From Lewinellaceae bacterium (GTDB lineage: Bacteria > Bacteroidota > Bacteroidia > Chitinophagales > Saprospiraceae): a DNA stretch of 64,000 nt. Under the pieces are notes generated by a model that saw only the letters and a program-made list of their open reading frames with translations, was not told where the DNA came from and ran no database searches. Every line of letters starts with the position of its first letter. Within the stretch, counting starts at the first letter, position 1. This document shows positions 8,916-19,144 of this stretch, in pieces. The DNA is taken from positions 400,285 to 464,284 of the forward strand of contig JACJXW010000008.1 in the NCBI GenBank assembly GCA_020636405.1, read 5' to 3'. The position numbers and the translations under genes are program-made.

Positions 8916-9242
8916 TCAGCCTTTAACCCGGCGCTCGATAGATTCCTGGCTTCGGTTGCTGTGGGTAATTTCAACAACGGATACGATGAGCTTTTCGTCG
9001 TTGATGGAGTAAATGATTCGGTAGTCCCATTTTAGCACTCTGCGGTATATTTGCTGCCCGTCGCAGAGGTAGTGTTCCTTTTCATGAGACTCTGGGAAAC
9101 GCGCCAGGCTCTTTATGGTTTTTCCTATTGCCCGGCGAACTTTGGCCGCCATTTCGGCAGAAGCTTCCTGTTCGATGCGGCTACTGATCCTGCGTAAACT
9201 ATTCTGAGCCATTGGAGTCACGACAACCTTGTAGGTTACCAT
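8916..9242 (-). CDS. RelE/ParE-family toxin, copy 2
   Basis: A 108-aa protein identical to the product at 2520-2846. It overlaps the upstream antitoxin stop by the same ATGGTAA arrangement. It sits between Rhs cassette C and cassette D, in the second copy of the 1.85-kb direct repeat. With two identical toxin genes, loss of one repeat copy would not remove the module. Confidence 0.85.
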   Translation of the reverse strand: MVTYKVVVTPMAQNSLRRISSRIEQEASAEMAAKVRRAIGKTIKSLARFPESHEKEHYLCDGQQIYRRVLKWDYRIIYSINDEKLIVSVVEITHSNRSQESIERRVKG

Positions 9243-9499
9243 TTTTCCATTTCTTTTTCCAGGTCCTCGATCGTGATGTACTCTCCTCGTTCTACCCCCT
9301 CCAGCTGTTCTTTGAACAGTTTCCTGGCTACACTCGCATAAAGAGGAACGCCGTCAACATCATAGCCGATGATAGGGTCTTCATGCTCGCGCACATAAGC
9401 ATCCAACATGGAATGGACCACTTTGAGAAAGCTTTCATCCTGTACTTTTTCCAGATAGGACTGGATCTCGGCTCTGATTTCTACAGCACTCATGATCAT
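9236..9499 (-). CDS. Antitoxin of the RelE/ParE pair, copy 2
   Basis: An 87-aa antitoxin beginning ATGATCATG (9499 or 9493), with SAVEIRAEIQSYLEKVQDES, DVDGVPLYASVARKLF and the terminal EDLEKEMEKW. The open frame continues upstream to 9841 only as translation of the spacer repeat, so the shorter start is chosen, matching copy 1. It is translationally coupled to the toxin that follows. Confidence 0.8.
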   Translation of the reverse strand: MIMSAVEIRAEIQSYLEKVQDESFLKVVHSMLDAYVREHEDPIIGYDVDGVPLYASVARKLFKEQLEGVERGEYITIEDLEKEMEKW

Positions 9500-9846
9500 T
9501 AGTTTTTGTAAATATAAAGATAACGGTTTTCTCTGGATTATCGTTTCTCCCCAGGCAGTATTTGTGGAGGGCAGTGGCCGGCCTGTTAGGCTGCGTTGTT
9601 CACAGCTGCAGCTTGCCGGGGGCTTCTGGACGGGTTGCCCGACGGTAATACTTTCCAGATAGGGCAGGAGCCCTGTACCTTGGGCCGTGTACGACGATAC
9701 GTCGTAACGAACTGTACAAACAAGTGGGGCGCAAGCGGGGGATTTTGTAACTTGTTGGTTTTCAGGGGGGATTTTTGGCTGTTTTTGGAGGCCCTTTTTG
9801 ATAAGGGGGGGTAGCGGGATTAACGAGCTGGATTCCCTCATGCTCT
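9500..9846. repeat. Non-coding spacer with toxin-antitoxin promoter region and spacer repeat
   Basis: I see no gene. Positions 9500-9565 match 3104-3170 and 3490-3550 (conserved upstream region of the antitoxin gene). Positions 9570-9741 are the spacer repeat, and 9791-9812 match the first bases of the window. Confidence 0.5.
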
Positions 9847-10341
9847 TTAGTCTATCAATACATTCGGCCAGGAGCTCCCAAATGCTTCAATTTCCAAAAG
9901 CTTCATATTATTGCTTTCATAAAAATCTAAAATGAGTTCATTGGATAAATCTTTCAAAAGAATAGAGATTATTCCTGCATGTTCTGCTGTAAACTCAAAT
10001 TGCCAGTTGAAATAATTCAATCCTGGAACAGAAGCTGCTCCACAGTAGTTAGAGTATTCTGTAAATAAGTAAAATTCATTGTCCCTAATTGATTGTAAAT
10101 CATTAAGGTATTTTCTGAGTTTTTCTTTGTCTTCAAAAGGGATTGTTTTTTTATAACTTTCTAAAGCACGAACTCCACTGGCTTTTTCTTTGATCATTTC
10201 CGTCTCTTCCAAGGATAATAAATTCCCTGCGTGTATCGGTGTGGTGATAACAAGTCGATTCAATTCTTTAAGGTATTCATTAAGAAAACCCTTGCCTTTT
10301 ATTTTCCTTCTTTTGATATCACTGGTTGCCTCTCTTTTCAT
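9847..10341 (-). CDS. Putative immunity protein of Rhs cassette D
   Basis: A soluble-looking 164-aa protein rich in charged residues, ending EIEAFGSSWPNVLID. ATGs at 10341 and 10344 both fall just inside the 3' end of the Rhs tip (stop at 10319), giving a 23-26-base overlap; the longer frame upstream is a shadow. No family is recognised. Lack of a signal or membrane segment suggests a cytoplasmic immunity protein, which would fit a nuclease-like toxin; this is inference from context. Confidence 0.6.
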   Translation of the reverse strand: MKREATSDIKRRKIKGKGFLNEYLKELNRLVITTPIHAGNLLSLEETEMIKEKASGVRALESYKKTIPFEDKEKLRKYLNDLQSIRDNEFYLFTEYSNYCGAASVPGLNYFNWQFEFTAEHAGIISILLKDLSNELILDFYESNNMKLLEIEAFGSSWPNVLID

Positions 10342-10979
10342 CATAATATACTTTGGATTTGTCATTTTGTAATTTTGGGCGGCCATGCTCGTTCATTCTT
10401 ACTTCACCTGTCCTCGGATCTTCTTTCACTTTTCCAGCTTCCCAGTGAGCCCCTTCATGATTGCGATCCATGGTTTGCTGTTGAACTGACTTGGTTTGAG
10501 TGCCGCCTCCTCCTTTTGGCACTTCGTAAGTATACTCTCGGCCAGAAGCATTTTTTGATTGAGATCTAGGTTGTTGGCTCGTCGGAATTCCTTCTTGCCG
10601 CATTACTTCTCTTCTTGCGGCTCTTGAAGTTTTCATTTTCCCAGTTCCTCCTATATTGGAAGTCCAGGCATTATAAAACTCATTTACTACGTCTTCATTA
10701 GTGGCATTTTCATCAGAAGCTGTAGCAATAATATTGTCAATTGTATTTATTGGAGCAAGCAAGAAGGCAGTCGCATCGGCCAACCCAGCTTTAAAGCTAT
10801 TTCTCTCTCTCATTTCAGGGGTGGCAGTTCGGATAATCCCCCTGTTATCGTTGCCGACAATTTTTTCTGCAATTACGCTGTAGCGTACTTTCTGAAGCCC
10901 ATGCAGGTCAATATTCGCCACCGGCTCATTCTCCGCATAATTAAACGCATTCACCCATGGAAACTCCTCCGCGATCGGT
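10319..10979 (-). pseudogene. Orphan Rhs C-terminal tip, cassette D
   Basis: Only about 30 codons of core remain (PIAEEFPWVNAFNYAENEP and ANIDLHGLQ) before a unique tip of about 185 aa, and the core match ends at about 10979 in unrelated DNA. There is no ATG; the first possible start is GTG at 10954. The tip ends with SGREYTYEVPKGGGG, SVQQQTMDRNHEGAHWEAG and NEHGRPKLQNDKSKVYY. This architecture is widespread at C-termini of polymorphic toxins and looks like a small nuclease-type domain (conserved H, W, E, G), but I cannot name the family securely. Confidence 0.7.
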
Positions 10980-11048
10980 GGTTCATTCCCAAACCGTAGG
11001 GTGACAGCAGAGACATTAAGAATTGACAGGGACTGGAATGAGGGGATA

Positions 11049-11354
11049 TCAGGAAGTGTTCATCACTGATATTTTATATATAAAAATGCCAACTAAAATA
11101 GCTGCAATTAGAAAAGCCGTGATGTTGCTGATAATTTTTAACCTTACACTTTTCTGAAGTTCATTCTCTTTTATTGTCCACCAAGGTTTAATCGCTGATT
11201 CTATCATGAAGTCAACCTTTTGTTGGCTTAAAGGAAATAAAAAGAAAATAAAAAAAGAGGTGCCATCCCTTTTATTTATCAGATAACTATTGATTACTAA
11301 TCTAACAAATATTAGAAAAAAAAGAATTTTTATTGTCAGGTTTATAGTATTCAT
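11049..11354 (-). CDS. Small two-helix membrane protein, putative immunity for the long Rhs
   Basis: A 101-aa protein with hydrophobic segments at about residues 8-25 (KILFFLIFVRLVINSYL) and 79-95 (TAFLIAAILVGIFIYKI). The ATG at 11354 is two bases past the stop of the long Rhs frame, so the two are transcriptionally and probably translationally linked. No family is recognised. Immunity is inferred purely from position. Confidence 0.55.
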   Translation of the reverse strand: MNTINLTIKILFFLIFVRLVINSYLINKRDGTSFFIFFLFPLSQQKVDFMIESAIKPWWTIKENELQKSVRLKIISNITAFLIAAILVGIFIYKISVMNTS

Positions 11355-11356
11355 GG

Positions 11357-14300
11357 TTATCTATTAAGGAGTCTAAAATATCCTTCCGATTGCCATTGAT
11401 TATCCGATTCCCTAAGCCCAGAATTAGTTATTCTAATTCCGCTTCTTATATTTATTCCTGTATCTCTGTTTCCGCTTTTTAACTTTCCAGAATAACCAAT
11501 GATATTATCTCCATCCATTATTGGATGAATATTTTTAACTGACCAATTCGGAGTTTTTAGTATTGTTCTAACTGCTTCACCTCGTGTTAATGATACAGAT
11601 TTGACTTTATCAAAATTAAATTTACTTAATGAAAGCCCTACACTAAACCCACCGGACACCCCAAATTGACTGTCACCAATACTGATATCGACTGGTCCAC
11701 CAGCGAATGTAGCAACTGCTGTTTTGCTGATTGCTTCTTTAAAGGAGGATGATTTCCAATCTACTAAAACCCCCGCGTCAAAAAGGTCTAAATCTCCCCC
11801 TATAAAAAACTGAGGATTTGGGCTTCCCTCATAAAGGGTTTCAGTATTGTCAACAAATGAAGTCCCAGAAATACTATAACTTGTAACTCCATAATCATCA
11901 AAGGCAATTCCTGATTGATCAAATTGACCAAGTCCTTCAATAATTCCTAATGACAACCTTGCCTCTGCAAAAAGAATGATGACTGGAGGAGGTTGTTTTT
12001 TTCCCTTCTCTTTTTCCTCTTGTTTGATTTGTTCATTCAAATGATTCCAGGCATCGGCTCCTTGAACATAAGCCCCATTCGGGTCAATCAACCTAATTGG
12101 GTTATTCAGGGTATAATTAAAGGGAGAATATGAGTGATAACTTTCCGCCAGCGGATCCACCGCCGTCCACCTCCCGATCGCCCCATCATACCACCTTGCC
12201 CCATAATCCATGAGGTTGATCTCATAATCCCCATTCAGCTCCTTGCCATTATACAGGTGCTTGTTCTCCGGCGCTACTGTCTCATACCAGGGGCCCAGGT
12301 GGTTCATGCCAAACGGATAATAGTGGCTTTCCTGAGTGATCTCCAGTTCATTCAAGGGCGTCGCCGGATCATCCTCCTCCAGGTCCACAATACCATTTTG
12401 GTTGAAGTCGGAGAACACCAGCCGGGTGTTACCAAGATGGTCCTGGTGGAAGTACTCCGCCCGGTACCTTGTTATCTGCCCCCCAGTATACTCCGCCACC
12501 ATGCGCCCATCTGGCGCGTAGATCGCCTCCAGTTTCCCATCGAGGTACTCGATGCCCGAGGCGTAGCTCGTCGTTCCGAACTCCCCGTACTTGAACCACT
12601 TGCGGCCCGTAGCGTCGTAAACCAGCCTCATTTGGCCGATCTCGGAAGGTAAATTAAGGAAATTGTACCGCATCGTCAAGCCCTTGTGGGGGTCAAATTT
12701 CAGGTTCCCGTTGGCGTCATAATCGTATTCCGCCTCGTCATCCCCCCCAGGCTTGAAGCCGTAGGGCCTGCCGGCTACCGGCGCGGAGTCTTGTACTTTA
12801 TTCAGCCGGTTGCTGGAAGCATCGTAAATCAGCTGAAGGCCGTCGATAACCTTCGGCTCGAAACAACCGCCTACCGGAACCATGCCGTTCCGGATAATAG
12901 AAGTGATATTGCCCACCGCATCATAGCCGATGCCCGGCACGGAATACTCCTCCGAAGGCACTGCGCTCACCGGCGGCCCAAACCGGAAAGCCGTTGGCGA
13001 TTGGGGCACTGCCGGGGTAGCCTGCAGGTAGCCATAAGCAGCCGACGTAACCCTGTTTAGCGGGCCGTAGGAATACCGATAGTACTTCGGCGCCCGGTTG
13101 GTGATCTTCCAGCGCAGTTCCTTGATATTGCCGTTGCGTTCATATTCCCGGAACTTCATAGCAAACAAGGGGCGGCGCGTAGTAACCACCACGCCGATCT
13201 CCTCATCAGGCGAATTCAGCACCAGCTCGTCCAGTATCGTGTAGGGGCCGTCGAGCAGGTTCAGCAAGCCTTCGCCGAGGATGTACATCGTAGAGCCATC
13301 GCAGAGTTGAACCAGGTAGATGGTGAGCGGAAACGGCATAGAACAAAGGTCCGTATTACACATCTCACTATGGATCAGGGCAACCGATTCCTCCTGCTCC
13401 TGCCTATCCACCTCCGTACAAACAGGAGGCGCCGGCGTGCACTCTTCAGAAGGCGGGCCGGTGGGCTCCAGTTTGGTTTCACCCGAATAACTCAAGCCGT
13501 CGCTTAGCAGCATTTGAAACGATACCTCTTCCTTTTCACCCTCAGGGCTTACCGCCAGGAACCCCTGCTGAGCATTGTCCACATGAATGCGTTCATTGCG
13601 CCGGTACACACCCGGAATGCCGGCCAGTTCCTCCCGGAAAGCCCAGTATTTTGAGCCGCTGGGAAACTCCACCTCGTACAAGGCCGTCGGGAAAGCCAGG
13701 CCCTCCAGGCTCCGCGTAGAGATCTTGAGCTGTATGTCATCTTCCGCTATTTGTTCCTCCTCCTCGCCCCCCGTCGGCTTGGGGCTTTCCTTCACCGGCG
13801 GGCAGGGGATGATCCGGGTGTCGCTCTTTATGAACTTCACCGTCAAGAACTTGGTGGCATTAGAGTAAGCAAGCACAACCATCCCCAAAGGATAATTCGT
13901 ACCGGAGACCAGGAGGCGGTACCGTTCGTGCCCCAGCGGAGTAATAGTGATATCCTCGAAAATATAGCCGTTATTGGCCAGCCATGCCCGCAAGTCCTGT
14001 TCGAACAGGCCCAGCTCAGAAGCATCATAAGTAAAATTCGGCAGGGCAACGCTCTCATTGCTATTGCTCAGGACACTGAAAACAGAAGCATTATAAAGGG
14101 ATAATTCAACGCTGTAGTCGGTAACCTCAATAACGCATTCCCCCGGCGCACAGGGGTCCAGCCCACCGATCGTCACGCTTTCCCCTTCCGTACAAAGCAC
14201 CTCTACCAGGTCTTTGCACTTCACCTTTTTCTCAATCTGGATAGTATCCGCACTGGCATCGAAAGCCGTGCCGCAATCATCAAACAGCAATTCATCGTAG

Positions 14301-15143
14301 AAAATATCATTCATATCCGTCACCCAGCCGCGGGCGTTGTATTTCAGCTTCACCTTATCCAGCGGGCTATAGGGGTCGAGAGAATCATAGTATTTCGCCG
14401 TCACCTGATCATCCACATTAAAATCGCGCCCAAAGCGGAAGCCATCGGGCACGGCGCCCACCCGCATCATATAAGCGATCTCCCGGCCAAAGCGGTCATA
14501 CAAGCGGGTAGTCCGCATATCAAAAATTTCCGGGCCTGTGTGGCTGCGGCCCTCAAACCGAAGCCAGTCCGCCAGGTTGTAGGTATACTTGTAAGTATCT
14601 TCACCCAGAGGGTGTTTTTCCACCAATTGCTCCATCCGCCCATACTGGTCGTAGTTAAATTCCGACTTCACGAAATTGAAATCAGTACCATCCAGGACTT
14701 TGACGTCGGACCACTTCATTTTGCCGAAGTTGGCCTGTTCAGCAGTTGATTCACCGTAGATATACTCCAATATCCTGTCCCCAGGCGAGCCGTGAGAGGC
14801 GCTGGGGTTTATTCCCGTTCGAAGCCGCACCAGCTGCTCCCTGCCATAAGCATCATACGAATAGTCGAGCCGGTTGCCATTGGCGTCCAGGGAGTACTTC
14901 AGCAAGTCCCTGTCGTCGTAGTACCGGAACACCTGCAAGCCCTTTCCCGGTATCTTTTTGGATTCCATCCGGTTGCGGACATCGTAAGTATATTCATAAG
15001 AGCTACCCGCAGGAGGGGACACTCGTTCCAGGTTGCTACGGTTATCGTAGGCATACTCCGTTTCACCCCCCAGCGCATCGATGAACTTATGCTGGCGCCC
15101 CAGGATGTCGGCCAGTTTGGAATGAAGCGGCGGGAGCTTCTAT
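11357..15143 (-). CDS. Long Rhs/YD-repeat protein, 5'-truncated
   Basis: An open frame of about 1260 codons. YD-repeats run throughout (YSYDAYGREQLV, YEYTYDVRNRM, YRYSYGPLNRVTSAAYGY). The Rhs core block RAEYFHQDHLGNTRLVFSD and ARWYDGAIGRWTAVDPLAE is followed by NPIRLIDPNG and a unique 238-aa tip ending GYFRLLNR. The frame is open back to a TAG at about 15143 and still encodes repeat sequence there (ADILGRQHKF, ETEYAYDNRSNLE). The only start in that stretch is a GTG at 15022 within a repeat. The N-terminal export part is therefore missing. Upstream DNA is unrelated. The tip has no recognisable toxin motif. Confidence 0.75.
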
Positions 15144-15281
15144 TTAACATAATAGTTTGTCACCTATCGGGCTGCAAGCCTTTATTCACAGGGGTTTTGC
15201 TTTTCCTATAACTAATCTTATGTTAGCTACCCTTACAGTTATGCATTAACTCAACACTTTGAGAAAGGGTAGGAGGGACTA

Positions 15282-15357
15282 TCCTCTTCCCAAACCATTG
15301 CTTCCCGCCGCCACACCCGGAGGAAAAGCGGCTAACCATTACACCATACGGTGAGGA
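15282..15357 (-). other. tRNA-like remnant candidate at the broken end of the Rhs locus
   Basis: The minus strand reads TCCTC at one end and GAGGA at the other, exactly 76 bases apart, with a D-arm-like ATGGTGTAATGGTTAGC. The anticodon and T arms do not fold canonically (no GTTCRA loop). It could be a decayed tRNA fragment or chance. Confidence 0.2.
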
Positions 15358-15440
15358 TTCAGTACAAAGAGCGAACACTATATCGATAAAAAACCGTACT
15401 TTTCAATTCAACTGAACCAAAAAAGAACTACACCTGGAAT

Positions 15441-16199
15441 ATGGACCAACTCATGGCCATCCTCGAAAGGTGGGCTGACAAAACGGAACAGAAGCTCCGC
15501 ATTGGCGGCCTGGTTACCCGCAGCGTAGCGCATTTCCAGGGCGTGCCCCACGGAGCAGTGCAGGTAGCGGTGATCGCCTGCAAAGAAAAGGCGGGCAAAA
15601 TACTTCCCAACATCTGCCTGCACCGGCGCTCGAAATTCAAAAAAACAGACCCGGACAAGTGGGACATCATGGGCGGCCACCTGGAAGCAGATGAACGGAT
15701 CCTGCCGGACAAAGCCAGGCCCGGAGCGCCCTCCAGTTGGGAAAATCAGGAATTGATCAGCCGCCTGTTCTGGGAAACGGCCGTCCGGGAAGCCAATGAA
15801 GAAGTACAATTAAAGCAGGCGGCCTTCACCTTTACCGAACAGGACCTCCGGTGCATTGGAGGCATAGGCGGTTTCGAAACCGGTTTCGATGAGTTTGGAA
15901 GCACCAACCGGGAGATCTCCACCTGTTACCTGGCGTTTATCCCGGGAGAGCTGCTCACGCTCAGGGAAGGAGTACACCTGGGCGATTACCTGGAAGTAAA
16001 AGACACCGTTATGGCCGATGGAAAAGAAATGGAGGAAACCGCCAGCGAGTTGAAATTGGTTACCTTTGATGAATTACTGCACGATTATGAGGAGGATCCC
16101 GGAGAATTTGCCGACGGGATCTCGAGGGTGTTGCAAAGGTTATCGCGGGAACCAGTGCTAAAGGACGAGCTGTCCCGCCTGCTACAATCCAGAATGTAA
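15441..16199 (+). CDS. NUDIX hydrolase-like protein
   Basis: A 252-aa protein. A split NUDIX signature is visible: MGGHLEADE at residues 77-85 and WETAVREANEEVQL at 111-124. The REAxEEV part is canonical (R116, E117, E120, E121), but about 25 residues are inserted between it and the glycine part compared with Gx5Ex7REUxEExGU. NUDIX enzymes hydrolyse nucleoside diphosphate-linked substrates; the substrate here is unknown. The next gene starts 20 bases downstream, so an operon is likely. Confidence 0.7.
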   Translation: MDQLMAILERWADKTEQKLRIGGLVTRSVAHFQGVPHGAVQVAVIACKEKAGKILPNICLHRRSKFKKTDPDKWDIMGGHLEADERILPDKARPGAPSSWENQELISRLFWETAVREANEEVQLKQAAFTFTEQDLRCIGGIGGFETGFDEFGSTNREISTCYLAFIPGELLTLREGVHLGDYLEVKDTVMADGKEMEETASELKLVTFDELLHDYEEDPGEFADGISRVLQRLSREPVLKDELSRLLQSRM

Positions 16200-16219
16200 C
16201 CCATAGCAAACAAATCCAT

Positions 16220-17191
16220 ATGGAGCTACTCAGAGACCTCATCCGCGACCTAGTGGGAATCATTTTCCCAGGCAGCCTGATCGTCATTTTCACCATCTGG
16301 CTGCTATGGGGGGTATTCCTGCCCTTCAATGTTACCGTTGACAGCAGCCCGGTATCCCTGATCACTTCCGCCAATAATTTCGCCGTACTATTCGCCCTTC
16401 TGGTTTTCAGTTATGTTGCCGGGCAGTTGCTGCGCATCCGGCAGCTCAACTACATCGAGAAAAAAGCCACCGATAGATTGCGGAAGGATGCGCAAAAAAG
16501 GAAGGCGCTATTGGGCCTCGCAGATATAGTAAACCGGGAAGCCCAGGAAAAGCCGGAAATTCCGGAAACCGTATTTGAAGCAGTAAAAAAGGCGGTTGAT
16601 GAAGAATCCTCTGAAAAAGGGACGTCCCTGGGCCGGCGACAGCTCGAACAGATATACTACGGCATAAGAGATTGGGAAGTATTTCCCTACCCATACACCA
16701 TGAAGGTCCGCAGCCGGCTGTGGCACCCTCCCGCCTATTTTCAGTTCTTCAGAAAGTATGATGAACAGCAACAGGAACAGGGCACCACTTTTTTCAACTA
16801 CTGCAAGTCGGCCGTCTATGAATACAGCCCCTCTTTCAAAGAAGAGCTCATTCGCCAGGAAGCCCTGGTAAGGATGCTTTCCGGGATCTTCTATGCCTTA
16901 AAATATGGATTATGGGTAACGGCCCTGGCCGGAATAGTGCATTTGACATTCCTATGGATAAGCAGAGAGGAATTAACCATAGACATCGCTGAGATCGGAA
17001 AGGCGCCTCTCCACCCATCTGCTGGAATTGTAATCCTATCAGTTCTCGCATTTTTAGCTTTTCGGTGGGCCAGGGAAGATATTCTGAACCGCATCCGGCG
17101 CTCACGCCAGAAGGAAGTCAACCTGGTATTCGATGCCTTTTATATTTGTTGTAACCGGTATGAGGAATTGAAGAAATTGCATGAGAAGTGA
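16220..17191 (+). CDS. Membrane protein of unknown function
   Basis: A 323-aa protein with two N-terminal transmembrane segments (about residues 10-34 and 50-70), a long charged cytoplasmic or periplasmic stretch, and two C-terminal segments (about 236-256 and 269-287). The ATG is 20 bases after the NUDIX gene. It is convergent with the TPR-like gene, whose stop lies three bases away. I do not recognise the family. Confidence 0.65.
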   Translation: MELLRDLIRDLVGIIFPGSLIVIFTIWLLWGVFLPFNVTVDSSPVSLITSANNFAVLFALLVFSYVAGQLLRIRQLNYIEKKATDRLRKDAQKRKALLGLADIVNREAQEKPEIPETVFEAVKKAVDEESSEKGTSLGRRQLEQIYYGIRDWEVFPYPYTMKVRSRLWHPPAYFQFFRKYDEQQQEQGTTFFNYCKSAVYEYSPSFKEELIRQEALVRMLSGIFYALKYGLWVTALAGIVHLTFLWISREELTIDIAEIGKAPLHPSAGIVILSVLAFLAFRWAREDILNRIRRSRQKEVNLVFDAFYICCNRYEELKKLHEK

Positions 17192-17193
17192 GC

Positions 17194-18603
17194 CTAATCC
17201 AGCAACTCCAGCACCTTGCCCCACAGCAATTCATACCGCACCAGTTCGATATCTGAAATAGAGCGCTCCGCCTGCAGCTTGGCCAGGTGGGGGGCGCTAA
17301 GCTTCTCGACTTTCTCCCGGTTGAAGTTGCCTTTGGACAGGCAGGAGAGGAGGGCGACAAAGGCGGCGGTCCTAAGATCTCCACTTAGGTATCGCCTTTT
17401 GTAACGGTTGAGCCCATCCATTCGGTCGATGACGAACCCTCTTTTTCCCTCCTTCAAGTAATTGATCAGCTGTGCAATGAGGATCGCACAGTTACTGCCT
17501 TCTTTGTCCTTTGAATAGATTGGGACTTCGTTCATAAATTTGCCGACCTGAACCGGGGCATCCGCCATAAAGGCATAGTATGCCCAGGCAATACGCCAGT
17601 TTTCGGCCATGGAAGCCTGCATTTTACTGAAGTGAGGGGTTACCGCATTGTACACCCCTTTGGCGTCGTCAAAGAGTCCTTGGTTTAGCTTGGAAATAAA
17701 CAAGTATAACATGAGTAATGACCAGTTCAGGTGGCCCTTTGGCACTCTGGTAACGGACCTTGAAATGGCCTCATCAGCATTCTTGTACTGCGACAGCTGT
17801 AAGTAAGCGGAAATAGCTCCTATTTCAAATGTGAAAAATATTGAATATGGCTTTTTCCCAGGCAGTTGCTCCATGTGTTTCACTGCAACCTTACAGGATT
17901 CGATGACTTTCTCCCAATCTGAGGCTGCTTGGTATCCCATGATTTTTATCTTAAAGAACAGCTGGGACAGCTTCACGTCCTTCAGAGTAATGTGCAGGTT
18001 AATCTCTGCCAGGTACCTCTGTGCCATGGCATTTATCTCTCTCCCAGCTGTCCAACGGTTCTGGAAACAGCCTGCAACATCGGCATAGGCCAGCCTGAGC
18101 TTATCTTCAATCGTATTTTTCTCGGATAGTAATTGGTATTTTTTCTTGAACTTTTGAAATTGAACCCTATCCGCTTCCATCGCTCCAAAATGAGAGACTA
18201 GGGCCCTGGCCGCAAAAGAAGCTACACTGTTTGATCCATGTGCTTCAGCTAACCTAAGAGCTTCTTTCATCAAATGAATCCCTGATTTTCGCATATTCCT
18301 CCCTATCAACTCCTCAGCAATGCAAAAGGTCTTATGCGCTTCATGATAACCTTTTTGGAATTCATTGGCATGCTCTATTTCTGAAGCGTAGAAGGTATCC
18401 AGCAACCGTTTCTTGAGCTTAGACTTTACCTGCCTGTAATATTGGTTGGCGAACTTCCTGTCCTTGTATAAAAAAGAAGCAGCATGGCGGTCATCCCTGA
18501 ATATTCCTTTTCGGGCCCCGTGATATAACTTTGCTTCATAGGTTTTTTCCGAAAATGAAAGATTAACGGCTCTACAAAGTTCTGTGAGGCTTATTACATT
18601 CAT
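17194..18603 (-). CDS. TPR-like helical protein of unknown function
   Basis: A 469-aa protein, almost entirely alpha-helical in appearance, with repeats of the type QLSQYKNADEAISRSV and NQGLFDDAKGVYNAV that look like degenerate tetratricopeptide repeats. No signal peptide or membrane segment. Large paralogous families of such proteins are known in Saprospiraceae-type genomes. Function is unknown. The upstream region is AT-rich and about 540 bases long. Confidence 0.65.
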   Translation of the reverse strand: MNVISLTELCRAVNLSFSEKTYEAKLYHGARKGIFRDDRHAASFLYKDRKFANQYYRQVKSKLKKRLLDTFYASEIEHANEFQKGYHEAHKTFCIAEELIGRNMRKSGIHLMKEALRLAEAHGSNSVASFAARALVSHFGAMEADRVQFQKFKKKYQLLSEKNTIEDKLRLAYADVAGCFQNRWTAGREINAMAQRYLAEINLHITLKDVKLSQLFFKIKIMGYQAASDWEKVIESCKVAVKHMEQLPGKKPYSIFFTFEIGAISAYLQLSQYKNADEAISRSVTRVPKGHLNWSLLMLYLFISKLNQGLFDDAKGVYNAVTPHFSKMQASMAENWRIAWAYYAFMADAPVQVGKFMNEVPIYSKDKEGSNCAILIAQLINYLKEGKRGFVIDRMDGLNRYKRRYLSGDLRTAAFVALLSCLSKGNFNREKVEKLSAPHLAKLQAERSISDIELVRYELLWGKVLELLD

Positions 18604-19144
18604 TGATCACAATATATTGTTATACAAGTAAATGTAAATAAATTTTGCTAATTTCAATTATTATAAAAATAAAATAGTGCCGGAAAAATCAAAAGCCAGG
18701 AGCCTACTTTAGAGGTGACAGTTTTGAATGTTAATGAAAAACTTTGAGGCAATGTGGCTCCTTGATCTATTGCTGTTTATCATCATCAATGATGATATAG
18801 ATAGCATGTAACGAAAAAGGACAGCCCCAGTGCTGATTTGATCATTTTGAGGCTGCCCCTTTACATGTTGTTTAAAACTATACCATAAATATACAAACCG
18901 GATCTGAAAAAGTGTAATTCAGATTCCAGCCTTACCATTATATTTTCTCCAGATTCAAGGGCTTTATTCAACACATTATCAGCTGCTTATCTCTTTTTTA
19001 TCTTCCAAAACGCTCAAATCTGGCCTGTCAAAAACGCTGCAAACTGTTATAAAAAATTCCCTCACCACTCCTTACTTTTACCCTGCACACCCCTACCTGT
19101 CCCAAATTCACATTGTTTAAAGCTATCGCTGAACCGATTCTCTA
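18604..19144. other. 541-bp gap with two inverted repeats
   Basis: I find no gene. It holds a 9-bp inverted repeat TATCATCAT/ATGATGATA at 18778-18797 and a weaker hairpin at 18816-18862 (AAAAGG-ACAGCC against GGCTGCCCCTTT). The left border of the integrative element adjoining tRNA-Leu may lie in this stretch, but I could not see a direct repeat of the tRNA 3' end. Confidence 0.4.

Noticed and set aside
9502..9841. N-terminal extension of the second antitoxin to 201 aa
   Set aside because: The added residues are translation of the spacer repeat; the homologous first copy starts at the equivalent of 9499.
11357..15022. GTG at 15022 as the genuine start of the Rhs protein
   Set aside because: The frame upstream still encodes YD-repeat sequence up to a stop at about 15143, so the GTG is internal to a truncated gene.
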